From Aeromicrobium camelliae (GTDB lineage: Bacteria > Actinomycetota > Actinomycetes > Propionibacteriales > Nocardioidaceae): a stretch of 64,000 nucleotides of DNA. Made by a program: the position numbers and the translations under genes. This document shows positions 26,087-34,780 of this stretch, piece by piece. Where the stretch lies: assembly GCF_003850045.1 (NCBI RefSeq), contig NZ_RQJX01000015.1:1-64000 (forward strand), in the 5' to 3' direction. Below the pieces are notes generated by a model. It did no database searches, was not told the origin of the DNA, and saw only the letters and a program-made list of their open reading frames with translations. Within the stretch, counting starts at the first letter, position 1. Each line of letters starts with the position of its first letter.

Positions 26087-29000
26087 TCAGGCGCGACGTC
26101 GCCGCCAGATCGCCCAGCCGGCCACCGTCGCCGCCGCTCCGGCGAGGAGGAGCAGCAATCCGATGTCCGAACCGGCGTCCGGCAGGTTCCCGGCCGCCGC
26201 TGGACGGTCGGCCGCATCCCGCGACGGACGATCCGCGCCACCGGGCGCCGGGTCCGAACCTCCAGGCGTACCCGGAGCGCCCGGGCCCGCCGGCGGGTTA
26301 CCGGGCCCGCCCGGGGTGCCGGGGCCGCCCGGCCCCGGATCGACCGGCGGCTCGGGATCGCCGGGGTCGCCCGGGTCCGTCGGCTCACCCGGTCGGCTCT
26401 CGGTGCCGATCATCCGCGGGAAGGTCGCCACCATCGCGCCGCTGACCGCCGCCGGCTCCACCAAGGCGCGCAGACCCGGCTCCGCGCTCGGCTCGGGCGT
26501 CGGTTCCGGCTCACTCGGTGCTGTCGTCGGCTCCGCCGTCGGCTCACCCTCCGTCGGCTCGGCCTCCGTGGGCTCCGCGGTCGGCTCGCCTTCCGACGGC
26601 TCGGCCGTCGGCGCTGCGGGCTCGGCCGTCGGTTCCGCGTCGGACGGTTCCTGCGTAGCCGACGCCTCAGGAGCCGGGCGCTGCACCATGCCGGCCGGGT
26701 ACGGCTCCGTCTCGGCCCGCTCGATCGACTGCTGCTGCAGGAGTTCCTCGAGCAAGGCGCCCTCAGCCGCGCGACCCTGCGCGTCCTCGGCCGACTCCTC
26801 GGCGACCGGGGCCGCTGCGGAGATCACCGCGTACCAGTTGAGGCCCTCGTCCTCGGCGGCCCACTCGTGCTCGGCGACCTCGCCGGACGCCACACGCACG
26901 GTCGCAGCCTCACTCGCCGTGCCCTGCACCGTCCAGGCCTGCGTCGCGAACGACGTCGGACGCTGGAGCGAGAGCTGGACGACGAACTCGTCGTCCTCAG
27001 GCCCGTAGCGGGCGTTCGCTCCCCGGAAGTCCGGCTCGTCGTACTTCCATGCCTCGAACGAATCGAGGGTCGGCGAGTACGCGTTGACGGCCATGAGGCC
27101 CGCGTCAAGGTCGAGCTGCAGCAGGCGCTGGAACCCGGTGTCGCGGTCGTGCACATCGGCGCGGGGGTTGGGCTGCGTCGAGCGGTAGCCCTGGTAGTCG
27201 GCGAGCATCTCGACGACGCGGCGACCGGAGGCTCCCACGTTGTCGATCACGACGGTGCTGTCGTTGAGCTGCGTCGCGTCGACCCGCTCCCCCGTCACCG
27301 GGTCGGCGTAGTTGGTGGCCACCCCGTGGTAGTGGCCGCCGAGCACGAGGAACACGTTGTCGTTCGGCGCGACTATGCGCTCCCAGATCTGCCGCCCCAG
27401 CGCGGTGTACCGGCGGTCGACGTCCTCGACGGTCCCGTCCGTGTACAGGTACGAGTGCGTCGCGAGCACGACGTTGAACGACGGGTTCGCCTGCGCGACC
27501 GACGAGGCCCACTCCATCTGCGCCTCCGAGGGACGGTACGGCAGGTTCACGATGAGGAACTTGGTGCCGTCGTGGACGAAGTAGTCGTAGTGGGCGCTGT
27601 TGTCACCCGGCTGCCAGGAGTTGCCCCACCACGGCTTGTCGGCGAACATCTCCGGACCGAAGTACTCGTTGTACATGTCGTTGTTGCGGCCCCAGAAGTT
27701 GTCGTGGTTGCCCGGGAGGACGCCGTTGGGGACGCCCGCCTCGTTGAGCAGGTTCACGATCTTCTTCGCATCGGAGAACTCACGGCGTGCCCGCAGCGGA
27801 TCGGAGTTGCCGCCGATCCAGTTCTCGATGATGTCGCCGGTCAGCGAGTTGTAGGCGATGTTGCGCCCCTGAGCGTTGGCCACGACCCACGCCACCATGT
27901 CCGTGAAGACACTCACGAAGCCCTCGGAATAGAACTGCGTGTCGGTCATGTGGTTGATCGCGAGGTCGTACTCGCCGGGGTCGGCGAACGCGCCGTCGGT
28001 CACGGCGACCTCGTCGAACAGACCACCGGTGGTGCGCGGACCGTCGAGTACGAGGACGTTGACGACGCCCTCCGTGAACATCGCCGACGTGACGCGGCCG
28101 ACGAGGGTCAACTCGCCGTCCGCAGACGGCTGCCCGGCCGCGATCGCCAGCCAGCTGCCCTGCTCGGCATCCCAGCCGTACAGCTGGATCTCGTTGCGCG
28201 GCTGCGTGATTCCCGTCCACACGACCTCGGCGCCCTCCTCCGGGACGTCCGCCATCGTGATCTCGTAGCGCTGGAACGGGTAGGCGCCCGTACCGCCCTC
28301 ACTGATCAGGGAGGCGTCGGCCCCGAGGAGCTGCTCGCCCTCGATGGCGAGGCTCGCCGGCGGCACCGTCGCAGTCGTGCCGGACCAGATGCGCGTCGCG
28401 TCGCGGTCGATGTTGATCGGCGTGGCGGACCGGAAGCTCACGTCGAGCTGCGCGTCCCCGGCGTGCTCGGTACGCACCTGCGTGACGAAGCTGCCGTCTT
28501 CCTCGGCCTCCTCGCCGTCGCGCTCGACGATCGGGGTGCCGGGACGGTAGGAACGCTCCACCGTGACGGGATCGAGCTGACCGTCGCGCGGCGTGGCCTC
28601 GTCGCGCCACGTGTGCGCGACATACTGACCGGGCGAACGGTCCGCCTTGATGAAGTCGTCGTAGCTGCCGCCCGTGGACCGGGCACGCTGGTAGCTGATG
28701 CCGAGATCGCTCTTGGTGTTGTTCTGCAGCGTCAGACCGCGGCCGCAATGATCCAGCGGAATCGTGTCGTACACCGAGACGCCATCGACGCGAGCGCCGT
28801 CGGCGTCGACGACCATGGCGCCGTAGCCGTCGGTCTGATTGAGGCCCACGGAGTAGGTCGCCTGCGCCACGGCGAGCACCTCGGCCGAGGCGCTGCTCTG
28901 CGCCGCGACATAGGTCGCTCCCGGCGCGAGTGTGCCGCCGAGGTCGGCGACCTGCGGTTCGGCCGACCGGCGGCCGGTGCCCTCGCAGCGATGGAGTGAC

Positions 29001-30304
29001 CAGCCCGTCAGATCCACGGGGGCGTCGCCGAGGTTGGTGATCTCGACGAACTCGTCGTTGCCGCCCGCGGGGCCGCTGCCGATGATCTCGGTGATCTGGA
29101 CGCTGCCGGCGAACGCGGAATCGGCGATCTCGACCGGCTCGAGTTGGTCGGCCGCGAGCCACTCACCCGGCGTGCGCTTCGCGGCCTGGAAGTCCGTCGC
29201 GTTGTCGCCGGTGCGCGAGACGCGCTGGTAGCTCTCACCGTCGACGACGGAGAGGTCCATGACCTTGGCGTTGCCGTCGGTGCACGGGCTCACGCGGTTG
29301 GAGTAGATGCTCATCCGGTCGACGATCATGTCCTCCGCAGTCAGCACCATCGCGCCGGAGTTGATCCAGTGGACGCTCGTCGCGTACCGGAGGTCGGCGG
29401 GCGTCGGCGACGCGTTGCTGGCCAGGGTGAACGTCTGGCCCGGCTCGAGCACGGTGCCCGCCGGGAGCCCGTTCGACTGCGCGTAGGTCTGCGCGTTGTC
29501 ACCGCACCGCCAGACCTTCCAGCCGCTGATGTCGACCGGCTCGTCTCCAGCATTCGCGAGCTCGATGAAGTCGTCGTTGTAGCCGGCGGGGCCGCCCGGT
29601 GCGTACTCGCTGATGACGATGTCGCCCGGTGCGGTGATGCTCTGCGGCTCGGTCGCGTTCGCAGCGCCGGGGGTGCGCTCGGCGACGATCCAGTCCTTCG
29701 TGACGTCGCCGGTCAGCGCGGCGCGCTGGTGCGACTGTCCGTGCGCCCAGCTGGCCTGGTTCTGCAGGCTGACCGGGTTCTTGCAGTCGCTGTCGACCGA
29801 TTCGTGGTAGAAGCCGACGCGGTCGATCAGCTGGCCCTCGGCGTTCTGCAGGAAGGCGCCGAAGCCGAAGGAGTGCAGGCTCGTGTCGTACGTCGCGTCG
29901 GCCGTGCCGTCGTCGAGTCCGCCGCCTTCGCGCACTGCGGTGAACTGCGCGCCCGGCGCGAGGACCGTGCCGTCGGGCACCACGGCCTGCGGGCCGTAGC
30001 CGTCGCCGGTCTGCCCGCAGCGGAAGATCTTCCACCCGGAGATGTCGGCCGGCTCAGGGCCGTAGTTGGTGATCTCGATGAAGTTCTCGGAGCCTCCGCC
30101 GGGGCCGCCGGAGGCGACCTCGCTGACGAGGACGCCGCTGAGCGGGCCGGCCGGTGCGGGTGGGGGCAGTTCGACGGCCGGCGGGGCCGGCGGATCCGAG
30201 GGAGCTGGTGCCGGCGCGGCCATGGCGCCCGTCACCGGCAGGAAACCGGCGAGGAGCGAGGCCGACGCGAGGGCGAGAACCGCCCGGCGACGTGAGGATG
30301 ACAC
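26087..30304 (-). CDS. Very large secreted, wall-anchored metallophosphoesterase with three lamin-tail domains
   Basis: About 1405 residues. A signal peptide (basic SSSRRR, then a hydrophobic stretch ending AMAAP) is followed by three lamin-tail (LTD) domains, each opening like 'VLVSEVASGGPGGGSENFIEI' (residues as GVLVSEVAS, IVISEYAPG, VQITEIIGS) with 'DISGWKIFRC' strands. A calcineurin-type phosphoesterase domain follows: 'INHMTDTQFYSEG' (Asp, with Gln where His is usual), 'LTGDIIENW', 'VLPGNHDNFWG', 'LATHSYLY' and 'GGHYHG'. Then come a Pro/Glu/Thr tandem stretch (EPTEGEPTAEPT), a Gly/Pro spacer, a sortase signal LPDAG, a membrane helix and RRRRA. Likely a cell-wall enzyme for extracellular phosphate esters. 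GTG start fits the signal peptide. Confidence 0.82.
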   Translation of the reverse strand: MSSSRRRAVLALASASLLAGFLPVTGAMAAPAPAPSDPPAPPAVELPPPAPAGPLSGVLVSEVASGGPGGGSENFIEITNYGPEPADISGWKIFRCGQTGDGYGPQAVVPDGTVLAPGAQFTAVREGGGLDDGTADATYDTSLHSFGFGAFLQNAEGQLIDRVGFYHESVDSDCKNPVSLQNQASWAHGQSHQRAALTGDVTKDWIVAERTPGAANATEPQSITAPGDIVISEYAPGGPAGYNDDFIELANAGDEPVDISGWKVWRCGDNAQTYAQSNGLPAGTVLEPGQTFTLASNASPTPADLRYATSVHWINSGAMVLTAEDMIVDRMSIYSNRVSPCTDGNAKVMDLSVVDGESYQRVSRTGDNATDFQAAKRTPGEWLAADQLEPVEIADSAFAGSVQITEIIGSGPAGGNDEFVEITNLGDAPVDLTGWSLHRCEGTGRRSAEPQVADLGGTLAPGATYVAAQSSASAEVLAVAQATYSVGLNQTDGYGAMVVDADGARVDGVSVYDTIPLDHCGRGLTLQNNTKSDLGISYQRARSTGGSYDDFIKADRSPGQYVAHTWRDEATPRDGQLDPVTVERSYRPGTPIVERDGEEAEEDGSFVTQVRTEHAGDAQLDVSFRSATPINIDRDATRIWSGTTATVPPASLAIEGEQLLGADASLISEGGTGAYPFQRYEITMADVPEEGAEVVWTGITQPRNEIQLYGWDAEQGSWLAIAAGQPSADGELTLVGRVTSAMFTEGVVNVLVLDGPRTTGGLFDEVAVTDGAFADPGEYDLAINHMTDTQFYSEGFVSVFTDMVAWVVANAQGRNIAYNSLTGDIIENWIGGNSDPLRARREFSDAKKIVNLLNEAGVPNGVLPGNHDNFWGRNNDMYNEYFGPEMFADKPWWGNSWQPGDNSAHYDYFVHDGTKFLIVNLPYRPSEAQMEWASSVAQANPSFNVVLATHSYLYTDGTVEDVDRRYTALGRQIWERIVAPNDNVFLVLGGHYHGVATNYADPVTGERVDATQLNDSTVVIDNVGASGRRVVEMLADYQGYRSTQPNPRADVHDRDTGFQRLLQLDLDAGLMAVNAYSPTLDSFEAWKYDEPDFRGANARYGPEDDEFVVQLSLQRPTSFATQAWTVQGTASEAATVRVASGEVAEHEWAAEDEGLNWYAVISAAAPVAEESAEDAQGRAAEGALLEELLQQQSIERAETEPYPAGMVQRPAPEASATQEPSDAEPTAEPAAPTAEPSEGEPTAEPTEAEPTEGEPTAEPTTAPSEPEPTPEPSAEPGLRALVEPAAVSGAMVATFPRMIGTESRPGEPTDPGDPGDPEPPVDPGPGGPGTPGGPGNPPAGPGAPGTPGGSDPAPGGADRPSRDAADRPAAAGNLPDAGSDIGLLLLLAGAAATVAGWAIWRRRRA

Positions 30305-30625
30305 GAGTCGATGACTCCGTTTCGATGAAGTAGTACGACAAAGGACGACTCGGAGCGTCTCGATCCCTGATGACCAATCGCCTGCTTCTCGGCGGCGCGC
30401 AGATGAACAGCAGACAACGCCCCCGCCGGTCTCGTGATGCGCTACAGTGGTCGGCACCGTTCCCCGATCACGAGGTATCCATCACCGTGAAGCTCTGAGG
30501 TTCCGAGACCTGCGCCGCGATGTCGCCGGCGCGCTTGTGACCTCTGCTCGCGAACGGTTCGTTCATCCCTGCGCAGCGTCTCCACGCGTCCTTCTCGTTC
30601 TCTTTCTGGACCCCTGGAGGTGCCT
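30305..30625 (+). promoter_or_regulatory. Long leader upstream of the ABC-F gene, possible attenuator
   Basis: No convincing gene lies in these 320 bases. A TACAGT hexamer (30443-30448) is a candidate -10, giving a 5' leader of about 175 bases. The leader includes a minimal open frame GTG-AAG-CTC-TGA (30487-30498), a hairpin GCGCCG/CGGCGC (30512-30532) and a small one GAACG/CGTTC near 30555. Leaders with tiny upstream frames control several antibiotic-resistance ABC-F genes by ribosome-mediated attenuation; that this is one is inference. A ribosome site CTGGAGG precedes the ABC-F start. Confidence 0.4.
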
Positions 30626-32206
30626 ATGCGCCCATCGACCTCACTCACCACATCGCACCTGACGTTCCGTTGGCCCGACGGCGAACTCGTCCTCGACGAC
30701 CTCACGATCGGCGTCGGTCCCGGCCGCCACGGCCTCGTCGGCCGCAACGGGACAGGCAAATCGACACTGCTGCGGTTGCTCGCCGGCGAGCTGACGCCGA
30801 CGAGCGGAAGCGTCAGCGTCGACGGCCTGCTGGCCTACCTGCCGCAGGATCCGGCCGCCGACGCCGAAGCCCCTGTCGCCGACGTGCTGGGGGTCAGCCC
30901 CGTGCTCGCGGCGATCGCCCGCATCGAGGGGGGCTCGGTGGACCCGCGCGACTTCGACACGGTGGGCGACGACTGGGACATCGCGGAACGTGTCGCAGCG
31001 GCGCTCGCCCGAGTCGGCCTGGCCGCAGTCGGCCTCCAGCGTCCGGTCGGATCGCTTTCCGGCGGCGAACTCGTCCTCCTGTCGCTGACGGCCTTGTTGT
31101 TGCAGCGACCGGAGGTTCTGCTGCTCGATGAAGCGACCAACAACCTCGACCGTCGGGCCCGGCAACGCCTCTACGACCTCGTCACCGGTTTCGGCGGCAC
31201 ACTGCTGGTCGTCAGCCATGACCGAGAATTGCTCGAACTCATGGACGACATCGGTGACCTCCGCGAGGGCGGCATCCGGTGGTACGGCGGCGGTTTCAGC
31301 GCCTACGAGGAGGCCGTCGCGATCGAACAGGAGGCGGCCGAACGAGCCGTCACCGCAGCCGACGCCGAAGTGAGGAAGGAGAAGCGACAGCTCATCGAGA
31401 GTCAACAGATCCTCGCGCGCCGTGAGCGTTACGGGCGGAAGATGTACGCCACGAAACGCGAGCCCAAGATCGTCATGGGCGCCCGTAAACGGGCGGCGCA
31501 GGAGTCCGCCGGCAAGCTCCGCGGCATGCACGAGGAGCGCTTGGCGGAGGCGCGGTCTGCGCTGGCCGAGGCCGAGGAGCGCGTCCGCGACGACCGGGAG
31601 ATTCGCGTGGATCTTCCGCAGACGCGGGTGCCCGCGAAGCGGCAGGTGCTCAGCGCGGTCGGCCTGGCGCCGGCGCACGGCGACGCGCTGCTCGACCTGG
31701 ACGTCCGGGGGCCGGAGCGGATCGCGCTCACGGGACGCAACGGCATCGGCAAGACGTCGCTGCTGCGGACGATCACCGGAAGTGAGGAGCCACGGGACGG
31801 CACGGTGCAGGTGTTCGTGCCGTGGCGGTACCTCCCGCAGAACCTGCGGCTACTCGACCCGGCGCTGACCGTGGTCGAGAACGTGCGACGGTTCGCGCCC
31901 GATGCCGACCCGACGACGATCCGGGGGCAGTTGGCGCGCTTCCTGTTCCGTGGGCGTGCGGCCGACCAGCCCGCATCGACGCTGTCGGGAGGTGAACGAT
32001 GGCGCGCCACCCTGGCATGTCTGCTGCTCGCCGAACCGGCGCCGCAGTTGCTCATCCTGGACGAGCCGACGAACAACATCGACCTCGCCAGCATCGGGCA
32101 TCTCGTCGAGGCGCTCGAGTCGTACGAGGGAGCGCTGCTCGTGGTCAGCCACGACGAGCGTTTCCTGGACGAGCTCGGCTTGGACCGTCGCCTCGAACTG
32201 GGGTGA
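30626..32206 (+). CDS. ABC-F family ATPase (ribosome protection / translation factor type)
   Basis: A 526-residue soluble protein with two ABC domains and no membrane part. First domain: Walker A GRNGTGKST, signature LSGGE, Walker B LLLDEATNNLD, then 'VVSHDRELL'. The linker 'ERAVTAADAEVRKEKRQLIE' is the helical P-site tRNA-interacting arm region. Second domain: GRNGIGKTS, LSGGERWRATLA, 'LLILDEPTNNIDLASI'. Members bind the ribosomal E site; many in actinobacteria give resistance to macrolides, lincosamides or pleuromutilins, others are general factors. The ATG at 30626 follows CTGGAGG by six bases; a GTG at 30620 is less likely. Ends in a large hairpin. Confidence 0.88.
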   Translation: MRPSTSLTTSHLTFRWPDGELVLDDLTIGVGPGRHGLVGRNGTGKSTLLRLLAGELTPTSGSVSVDGLLAYLPQDPAADAEAPVADVLGVSPVLAAIARIEGGSVDPRDFDTVGDDWDIAERVAAALARVGLAAVGLQRPVGSLSGGELVLLSLTALLLQRPEVLLLDEATNNLDRRARQRLYDLVTGFGGTLLVVSHDRELLELMDDIGDLREGGIRWYGGGFSAYEEAVAIEQEAAERAVTAADAEVRKEKRQLIESQQILARRERYGRKMYATKREPKIVMGARKRAAQESAGKLRGMHEERLAEARSALAEAEERVRDDREIRVDLPQTRVPAKRQVLSAVGLAPAHGDALLDLDVRGPERIALTGRNGIGKTSLLRTITGSEEPRDGTVQVFVPWRYLPQNLRLLDPALTVVENVRRFAPDADPTTIRGQLARFLFRGRAADQPASTLSGGERWRATLACLLLAEPAPQLLILDEPTNNIDLASIGHLVEALESYEGALLVVSHDERFLDELGLDRRLELG

Positions 32207-32207
32207 G

Positions 32208-33146
32208 TCAGTTCGCCCGGTGCCGTGGAGGCGCCGGTTCCGTCCCTCCGGCGGAACCGGTCTCCACGGGCCCGGCCGCGACCCGCGTCCCGCTCGGGAG
32301 GATCCAGCGAGTCAGCAGGAGGCCCCAGAGCGCGGCGAGAATGAACATGATGAGCCCGTACACGGCACCCGGCACCGACATCTCGACGCTGTCGAGCACT
32401 TCGACGGCGACGTAGATGGCGAGAGTGGCGTTGTGCACGCCGATCTCGAAGGACGAGGCGATCGCCTGCCGGTCGGTCACGCCGAAGGCACGGGGCACGA
32501 AGAACCCGACGGCGAGACTCGCGATGCAGAACAGCGCCGTGACCAGCCCGACCTGCGCCAGGTAGTCCATGGCGTTGTCGCGCTGGTCGATCAGGACACC
32601 CATCACGAGCACGAACAGGATCACCGCGGAGGCGATCCGTACCGGCCGGTCCATGCGGGCCGCGAAGTCCTGCCGCCGAGACCGCACGAGCATGCCGAGG
32701 ACGACCGGTCCCAGCACCACCACGAAGACCTCGACGGCCTTGCGGAACTGGAGGTCGACGCTGTCGCTGAGTCCGAAGTACGCGATGGAGAGGTTGGTGA
32801 TGAGCGGCAGCGTCACGATCGCGACGATCGAGTTCAGTGCGGTCAGCGAGACGTTGAGCGCGACGTCGCCACGGAAGATGTGGCTGTACAGGTTGGCACT
32901 CGTCCCTCCCGGCGAAGCCGCGAGCAGCATCATGCCGACGGCGAGCAGCGGCGGCAGATCGAGCAGCAGCACGAGGCCGAAACACAGGGCCGGGAGCAGG
33001 AGCAGTTGGCACGCCAGGGCGACGACGACGGCGCGGGGATGCCGCTGCACGTCGCGGAAATCGTCGACGGTCAAGGAGAGGCCGAGACCGAACATGATGA
33101 TGCCGAGCGCGACCGGAAGACCGACGGTCGTCAGAGCGGAGTCCAT
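32208..33146 (-). CDS. Bile acid:sodium symporter (SBF) family protein
   Basis: A 312-residue transporter with about ten membrane helices. 'LLAASPGGTSANLYSHIFRG' followed by 'DVALNVSLTALNSIVAIVTLP' is the signature of the BASS/SBF family (crossed helices 4 and 9 with sodium ligands), and 'SFEIGVHNATLAIYVAVEVL' its second half. The family carries bile acids, pantothenate, glucosinolates or other organic acids; the substrate here is unknown. The polar C-terminal tail (TEPAPPRHRAN) is encoded by the terminator hairpin of the convergent gene. Confidence 0.87.
   Translation of the reverse strand: MDSALTTVGLPVALGIIMFGLGLSLTVDDFRDVQRHPRAVVVALACQLLLLPALCFGLVLLLDLPPLLAVGMMLLAASPGGTSANLYSHIFRGDVALNVSLTALNSIVAIVTLPLITNLSIAYFGLSDSVDLQFRKAVEVFVVVLGPVVLGMLVRSRRQDFAARMDRPVRIASAVILFVLVMGVLIDQRDNAMDYLAQVGLVTALFCIASLAVGFFVPRAFGVTDRQAIASSFEIGVHNATLAIYVAVEVLDSVEMSVPGAVYGLIMFILAALWGLLLTRWILPSGTRVAAGPVETGSAGGTEPAPPRHRAN
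32223..32269. terminator. Two-part hairpin after the ABC-F gene, inside the symporter 3' end
   Basis: CCGTGGAG (32223-32230) pairs with CTCCACGG (32262-32269), and CCGGTTCCG (32234-32242) with CGGAACCGG (32252-32260), making a 17-pair stem with a small internal loop. It begins 17 bases past the ABC-F stop but is also coding sequence for the tail of the convergent symporter. Confidence 0.65.
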
Positions 33147-33206
33147 GGCTCACTGTACCGTGACACACCTCACAACCGCCCTGTTTTCACCAGTGTCGCA
33201 AGCAAC

Positions 33207-33510
33207 GACGAGGGAGCAATGGAGCTGCCGCAGAAGGGGCGTAGCCGCGACGGAGCGAGACCACGTTGCGCGAGTTCGGTCTCGATACGGTCGGTCGCTG
33301 AGCGACCTTCCTACTCGACCACCTAGGGCCGGTTAGGGGAACGAGCCGCGTATCGAGACCACGTTGCGCAAGTTCGGTCTCGATACGGTCGGTCGCTGAG
33401 CGACCTTCCTACTCGACCACCTAGGGCCGGTTAGGTGGTCGAGTAGCGACCGAGGAACGAGGGAGCAATGGAGCCGTCGCACAAGGGGCGTAGCCGCGAC
33501 GGAGCGCGAT
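33207..33510. repeat. Cluster of family A repeats
   Basis: Two direct 81-base copies, 33257-33337 and 33355-33435, differ at one position. Each contains GAGACCACGTTGCG, a small hairpin GGTCGC-TGA-GCGACC and CTACTCGACCACCTA. A further inverted arm TAGGTGGTCGAGTAG starts at 33433. The block is flanked by direct copies of an element with GAGGGAGCAATGGAGC (33210 and 33459 regions) leading into AAGGGGCGTAGCCGCGACGG. This explains the whole 370-base space between the symporter and the kinase gene; I see no gene in it. Confidence 0.85.
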
Positions 33511-33519
33511 CACCGTCGG

Positions 33520-34296
33520 CTAGTCGAGGGCGGCGAGGATGGCGGGCATGCGCTCGACGAAGGCCGCGACGCGATCACGTGTGCGCTGGGGCTCGCCCTT
33601 GCGGGCGAGATTCAGCATGCCCGGGTCGCCACGTTCGATCCCGGCGGCGATGCGCTCGGTGGCCGTGGTCATGCGGGCGACGACGGCGTCGAGCAGAGTC
33701 CGCGGACCCCACTCCCCGTACGCGTCGACGACGAGGTCGATGCGGCGGGCGACGTCCTCGACCGGGATCTCGCGATACAGCGGAATGCCCGTCCAGCAGA
33801 GGAAGGCGAGGTCGTCGATCCGCTCCCCCGGCCCCGCCAGGTCCCAGTCGATCATCGCGACGAAGTGGCCGCTCTGCACGATCCAGTTGTAGGCGCCCGG
33901 GTCGTTGTGGCAGATGATCTGCCCCGGCTCGAGTTCCGCCTCGCCGGCCTGCCGCCAGGTCCGAGGGCCGTCGGGCCGGAAGTCCTCGACGATGTCGTGA
34001 AAGTCCCGCAGCCAGGTCACCGCCTCCACGAGCACGGTGTCGAGCACCACCTCGTCGTCGACGGGGACACCGCGGCCCTCGATGTAGGACACGATCTCGC
34101 GTCCGTCCTCGTCGAGCCCGCCGACGTGCGGGATGCCACCGAGGCCCTGCTCGCTGAGCCAGCCGAGCAGTTCGTGCACGGCAGGGGTCCACGGGCCGGT
34201 GGGCCGGCGAACCGTGCGGCCGACCTTCCAGACGCCGCCGGAACCGCCGGGAAGGTGCTCGGGGACGGACTCGTTCTCGCTAGGCACGCCGTTCAT
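33520..34296 (-). CDS. Aminoglycoside phosphotransferase (APH) family kinase-like protein
   Basis: A 258-residue protein with the APH kinase fold, C-terminal lobe dominant. The catalytic loop is HNDPGAYNW (His, Asp base, and Asn metal ligand in the HxDxxxxN pattern), and 'AMIDWDLAGPGERIDDLAFL' provides the second metal Asp in place of DFG. The N-terminal lobe is short. Members phosphorylate aminoglycosides, choline, homoserine or sugars; actual drug resistance should not be assumed. ATG 34296 gives the best ribosome-site spacing. Confidence 0.85.
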   Translation of the reverse strand: MNGVPSENESVPEHLPGGSGGVWKVGRTVRRPTGPWTPAVHELLGWLSEQGLGGIPHVGGLDEDGREIVSYIEGRGVPVDDEVVLDTVLVEAVTWLRDFHDIVEDFRPDGPRTWRQAGEAELEPGQIICHNDPGAYNWIVQSGHFVAMIDWDLAGPGERIDDLAFLCWTGIPLYREIPVEDVARRIDLVVDAYGEWGPRTLLDAVVARMTTATERIAAGIERGDPGMLNLARKGEPQRTRDRVAAFVERMPAILAALD

Positions 34297-34319
34297 CGTG
34301 GCAGCCCTGCGCTGACTCC

Positions 34320-34712
34320 TCAACCTCGCGGGTCACGGCGCATGGGGTGGTCGTCGGGGACCTCCACCAGCACGATGCGCACACCGTCGGGGTCGGCGAT
34401 CCAGCACTCGGTCAGCCCCCACGGCTCCTCACGGGGCTCGCGCAGCACCTCGACGCCCAGGTCCCGCAAACGGGCGTGCTCGGCGCGCACGTCGCGGACC
34501 TGCAACCACAGGTCGACGTTCGCCCGAGGAGCGTCGTCACGTCCGCTGCCGGAGACCTCGAGGAAGCCGCCGCCGAGGACGAACACGACGCCGGGGTGGT
34601 CCGGTGGCCCGAACTCGCGGTAGACGGCGAGTCCCAGGACGTCGCGATAGAACCGCTGCGACCGTTCCAGGTCGAGCGGACGAACCAGAACACGCCCGGC
34701 GAGCACCTCCAT
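34320..34712 (-). CDS. VOC (glyoxalase/bleomycin resistance) family protein
   Basis: A 130-residue protein made of two beta-alpha-beta-beta-beta units: 'RVLVRPLDLERSQRFYRDVLGL' opens the first, 'LWLQVRDVRAEHARLRDLGVEV' the second, and 'EPWGLTECWIADPDGVRIVLVEV' ends it. Candidate metal ligands Glu in FLEV and Glu in VLVEV are present, but the first-strand His of glyoxalase I is replaced. Function not assignable. Upstream AGGAG before ATG 34712; 23 bases before the APH gene, so possibly co-transcribed with it. Confidence 0.82.
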   Translation of the reverse strand: MEVLAGRVLVRPLDLERSQRFYRDVLGLAVYREFGPPDHPGVVFVLGGGFLEVSGSGRDDAPRANVDLWLQVRDVRAEHARLRDLGVEVLREPREEPWGLTECWIADPDGVRIVLVEVPDDHPMRRDPRG

Positions 34713-34780
34713 GTCTCCTGCCTACACCGAGGGCGGTCCGATCGCATCGATTCGGTCCTGGGTCATGGCACAGTGGCGTC

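Noticed and set aside
25605-27008. A plus-strand frame with collagen-like GPPGxPG and GSAVGS repeats
   Set aside because: It is the reverse of the Pro/Glu/Thr stalk and Gly/Pro spacer of the metallophosphoesterase gene; the minus strand has the signal peptide, catalytic motifs and sortase signal.
30434-30490. An 18-19 codon upstream frame (GTG/ATG to TGA) before the ABC-F gene as a leader peptide
   Set aside because: It contains the candidate -10 hexamer TACAGT, so it is probably not transcribed from that promoter; the shorter frame at 30487-30498 is the better candidate.
33257-33435. Possible CRISPR array because of two near-identical direct repeats
   Set aside because: Only two copies of 81 bases with a 17-base gap, internally palindromic, and with related copies elsewhere in the window; no cas genes.
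33520-34296. Assigning aminoglycoside resistance to the APH-family gene
   Set aside because: The APH fold covers many kinases of ordinary metabolites; nothing in the sequence or context points to drugs.
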